From Sedimentisphaera sp050251615 (GTDB lineage Bacteria > Planctomycetota > Phycisphaerae > Sedimentisphaerales > Sedimentisphaeraceae), in the NCBI GenBank assembly GCA_050251615.1, contig JBFWMM010000007.1, forward strand, positions 1 to 64,000: a stretch of DNA of 64,000 nt. Reading direction: 5' to 3'. Under the pieces are notes generated by a model, which made no database searches, was not told the DNA's origin, and was given only the letters and a program-made list of their open reading frames with translations. Positions 61,501 to 64,000 of this stretch are shown one piece after another (the first letter of the stretch is position 1; each line of letters starts with the position of its first letter). Position numbers and translations under genes: made by a program.

Positions 61501-62636
61501 TTCTTTGCCACCATTTTACCCAACACATGCAAAGGTGCATACCAGATTGCCTGCAAAAGACCGTACGGAGCCCAGGTATCTTTCTGTAAGTAATATTTTA
61601 GCGGGCCAAATTCGAATTTCAAAGCTCTATAAAGGCACTGCACTGTATTAACCCAATACTTTGGTTCATACTTTGAAGTAGCGAGGGGTTCCTCACCAAT
61701 ATACCTCCTCAACAAAGCATGCCCGCTAAGTTGCTCTATAAGTCCATGCTGCATCCAGAATCGAGGATTTATCTCGATAACCTTATATTCGCCGGAGTTG
61801 TCGTCAAAGACAAACTCAAGCTCAAGTGGACCCTCGTACTCAAAAGCTCTAAGAATAGCCACGGCCTGCTCCATCACTCCAACAGGAGGAGCAATCCTTT
61901 CACAAACATCTCCCGAGCCTACACCCGGCGGATGCTGAAAGCGTTTCCTTAAACAGTACAGATGTTTGTTTTCAAGATCAAACCAACCTCCTATTGCAAC
62001 AGCAGATTCATTCTCGATAGAAAGCAACTCCTGAAAACATAATTTATCTAAGCCAACTCCTCGAGATGCAAAAGATTTGATTGTTTGAGCGAAATCAGAC
62101 CGATCTCTAACAATCTTGACTTCTTCACGGTGGGTCGTGCTTTGCCAGGACTCTTTAGGGCGCACAACAAACTCATTTCCAAATACCGATAACGGGTCTG
62201 ACTCACCAGAGATAGTCTTTGGCACATGAGCCAGCTTATTTGATTCTATGAACTTATAAAACTCAAATCTGTCTATAATTTTGGAGATATTCTCAGGTTT
62301 GCCAAATCTCACATTTATATTATCATCGGGATGCCCTATTTTCCAATCCGCAAAACTGTGATGAAATCGTTCGTTGGTAAACGCAACATAAACAGTCTCA
62401 CCATTAGAAAAAGTTTTGCTAATCTTCTCAGGCAAGAAATCGTCTTCAGCCTCAGATAAAACCCACTTCTCAATTCGAGGATTCAACCTGTCAGCAAGCA
62501 ATATGGGGTCTTTTGAAGATCTCACCATTATGACTCTTCCGCCAAAGCCAATATCTTTAAGGCTTTGTATTAACGTATGAGCGTTTGTATGATTGCCGCA
62601 AACTATAAAAACACTGTTTTGAGTTGACTTTATCAC
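61497..62636 (-). CDS. ATP-grasp enzyme (carbamoyl-phosphate-synthase-like)
   Basis: The 379-residue ATP-dependent carboxylate-amine ligase type enzyme has a preATP-grasp N-domain (VFIVCGNHTNAHTLIQSLKDIGFGGRVIMV), an ATP-binding region around EFVVRPKESWQSTTHREEVKIV, and the Mg/ATP site ALEYEGPLELEFVFDDNSGEYKVIEINPRFWMQHGL (read AFEYEGPLELEFVFD). Such enzymes in surface-glycan loci can attach amino acids or carboxylates to sugars. Two ATP-grasp genes side by side here is noteworthy. It overlaps the downstream gene by 4 bases. Confidence 0.85.
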   Translation of the reverse strand: MIKSTQNSVFIVCGNHTNAHTLIQSLKDIGFGGRVIMVRSSKDPILLADRLNPRIEKWVLSEAEDDFLPEKISKTFSNGETVYVAFTNERFHHSFADWKIGHPDDNINVRFGKPENISKIIDRFEFYKFIESNKLAHVPKTISGESDPLSVFGNEFVVRPKESWQSTTHREEVKIVRDRSDFAQTIKSFASRGVGLDKLCFQELLSIENESAVAIGGWFDLENKHLYCLRKRFQHPPGVGSGDVCERIAPPVGVMEQAVAILRAFEYEGPLELEFVFDDNSGEYKVIEINPRFWMQHGLIEQLSGHALLRRYIGEEPLATSKYEPKYWVNTVQCLYRALKFEFGPLKYYLQKDTWAPYGLLQAIWYAPLHVLGKMVAKK

Positions 62637-62647
62637 AATTCACACCC

Positions 62648-63700
62648 TTAATTAGTACACACCGTACTATGCTTTTTCAAATAGTCAACAATGCTTTTAA
62701 CGTAAAGTTCCTCTTGCGTACATTCATCTTTGTCAACCCAAGTCCATTTGCCGTCCACTCGTGTACAATAGTTATTGCAGTAGTAAATGGTAGACTTGCC
62801 AAAATGCATCGCCTGTATTTCAATTATGTACCCTTTATTGCCATCATAAGCAAAATCAACAGATAAATTGGGGACATCGGTTTTTTCAAAAATGCCTTCC
62901 ACATAATCAAGCATTTTCATTGGGAAATCAGCCTGTTTGTCAGGCGAAAACAAACCACTTCCGCTTGCTCTAAAATCATTAGGCCTATTGTTTCTGCGCA
63001 GAATATAGTATCTATTAGAATAGATGAGTATTTTCCAATCATTAGTTAGTCCATTAATCATAGGCTGAACAATATACTTATTTTGAAAACGAGACTCCTT
63101 TTGGTAGCCCTTAAGTTTAAACTGCCTCAGCCAATCTTTAATTTCCCTCCTCATATGTGGCGTTCGAGAAAAACTTTTGGCAACCTTTGTCAACTCTGCT
63201 TCATATCTTGCACAAGAGACTCCTTTACTTTGAGCCCCCTTTGCCCTTTTTATTACGCAAGGAAACGAAATTTCTCCAGCATTTACTTTCTTGCCGAGTT
63301 CTTCGTAGGTACCAAATACCCTACTACTAATATTGCTGTCATTACCATACAAAGTATGTCTAAGTAATTCCATAAACACTTTATTGTTATTCGCGCGAAG
63401 AAACTTGAAAGAGGGAATCACCCACGCACCTGAAAGCTCAAGAGAATATACAACATCTTCTATAAAGTCCTTATAGTTATAGTCGATTTCTTCTGATGAA
63501 GTGTAAACAACTATTCTCCCACTCCATTCCGAAAGGTGTTGCGGGAGTATATCTGCAAAACTAACCAATACTGTTTCAAATCCATGCTCAGCAAAGTGCT
63601 TTTTAACAAGCTCTAAGTCATAACCACTTCTATAAGGCATATCTCTCCATTTCAGCTCGAAGTACCCCTTGTAATCAGTCAACAAATAAATCTTCTTCAA
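62648..63700 (-). CDS. second ATP-grasp-like protein
   Basis: The 350-residue protein opens KKIYLLTDYKGYFELKWRDMPYRSGYDLELVKKHFAEHG. The ATP-grasp features are FPCVIKRAKGAQSKGVS (about 145-161), YIVQPMINGLTNDWKILIYSNRYYILRRNNRPNDFRASGSG (about 213-253) and VDFAYDGNKGYIIEIQAMHFGKST (about 290-313). The substrate is unknown. It sits 11 bases before the other ATP-grasp gene and is A+T-rich compared with the operon's distal genes. Confidence 0.78.
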   Translation of the reverse strand: MKKIYLLTDYKGYFELKWRDMPYRSGYDLELVKKHFAEHGFETVLVSFADILPQHLSEWSGRIVVYTSSEEIDYNYKDFIEDVVYSLELSGAWVIPSFKFLRANNNKVFMELLRHTLYGNDSNISSRVFGTYEELGKKVNAGEISFPCVIKRAKGAQSKGVSCARYEAELTKVAKSFSRTPHMRREIKDWLRQFKLKGYQKESRFQNKYIVQPMINGLTNDWKILIYSNRYYILRRNNRPNDFRASGSGLFSPDKQADFPMKMLDYVEGIFEKTDVPNLSVDFAYDGNKGYIIEIQAMHFGKSTIYYCNNYCTRVDGKWTWVDKDECTQEELYVKSIVDYLKKHSTVCTN

Positions 63701-63710
63701 GTCAGCACCT

Positions 63711-64000
63711 CTACTTATCTTTAGTGTAAGTTAGAATTGGCCTTGCTGGATTGCCCGCCGCTAAAACCATAGGTGGCAAACTATTACTAACTACGCTTCC
63801 CGTTGAAACGACTGTTCCTCGCCCAATTGTAACGCCAGGTAATACAGTTACATTTGCACAAATCCAAACCGAATCCTCAATTATAATTGGCCTTGCGCCA
63901 CCATTCGTATTTATTCTATTATCAACATCATCAAAAGACAAATCATGGCCACTACAATCAATAATATTGCAGTTAGCTGCAATCAAACATTTTGAGCCTA
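63711..64000 (-). CDS. hexapeptide-repeat acyltransferase, 5' end outside window
   Basis: The C-terminal 96 residues of a left-handed beta-helix acyltransferase are visible. Repeats run CLIAANCNIIDCSGHDL, ARPIIIEDSVWICANVTVLPGVTIGRGTVVSTGSVV, ending in the usual AAGNPARPI cap. The frame is open to the window edge (…GSKCLIAANC), so the true start is beyond 64000. It is probably an O- or N-acetyltransferase decorating the glycan made by this operon. It ends 10 bases before the ATP-grasp gene. Confidence 0.85.
   Translation of the reverse strand, partial: GSKCLIAANCNIIDCSGHDLSFDDVDNRINTNGGARPIIIEDSVWICANVTVLPGVTIGRGTVVSTGSVVSNSLPPMVLAAGNPARPILTYTKDK

Overview
The window looks like part of a Phycisphaerae-type planctomycete genome (Sedimentisphaerales-like), probably a metagenome-derived or draft scaffold. 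This is inferred from the protein families present: a PEP-CTERM secreted protein, a large secreted protein ending in LamG plus dockerin-like repeats, a MoxR/DUF58/VWA (Bat) cluster, a GxxExxY gene, a six-domain ribosomal protein S1 and a second EF-G-like GTPase. No rRNA or complete marker set is present, so a relative in the wider PVC group cannot be excluded. A 100-N gap at 7090-7189 is flanked by an exact 127-bp duplication, which points to an assembly join.

Layout. 1-3.7 kb: a truncated ORF, then a tight four-gene operon (DUF3592 membrane protein, small unknown, LarB, NnrD) and tRNA-Gln(CTG) with its own promoter and terminator. 4.0-6.9 kb: three overlapping GT2 glycosyltransferases. 6.9-7.9 kb: the gap and a 115-bp tandem repeat array. 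7.9-12.1 kb (minus): a Bat-type cluster (MoxR, DUF58, BatD-like, BatA-like VWA). 12.4-19.7 kb: an apparent acquired island with an IS256-type remnant, TetR regulator, RND adaptor, RND pump, outer-membrane factor and a broken MATE gene, bounded by two direct copies of the same 26-bp insertion-sequence end. 19.7-26.4 kb: polysaccharide-related secreted enzymes (an esterase-GH53 galactanase fusion, a double alpha/beta hydrolase, a MarR regulator, a GH18-like/LamG/dockerin protein). 26.5-34.1 kb: EF-G-like GTPase, short UvrC, a PNGase-F-like lipoprotein and an HtrA protease.

34.2-42.7 kb (minus): two YkgJ Cys-cluster proteins followed without a break by a complete F-type ATP synthase operon (I-like, a, c, b, delta, alpha, gamma, beta, epsilon). 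It is interrupted between gamma and beta by a GxxExxY gene with an in-frame TGA, framed by inverted CGCGAAG-rich repeats. 42.7-47.1 kb: divergent promoters, a roughly 200-nt leader with strong potential secondary structure, rpsA, a secreted HEAT-repeat protein and an AtpZ-like protein. 47.1-47.6 kb is packed with short palindromic repeats. 47.6-49.6 kb: CdsA and aspartate-semialdehyde dehydrogenase. 49.7-64 kb (minus): a PEP-CTERM protein and one long surface-glycan operon (initiating sugar transferase, 4,6-dehydratase, aminotransferases, glycosyltransferases, two ATP-grasp enzymes and an acyltransferase cut by the window end).

The most distinctive signals are non-coding: the rpsA leader, a dispersed intergenic repeat family with the core GGGGCGCTTGCGCGCC, and CGCGAAG-type repeats sitting in unusual gaps inside otherwise compact operons.
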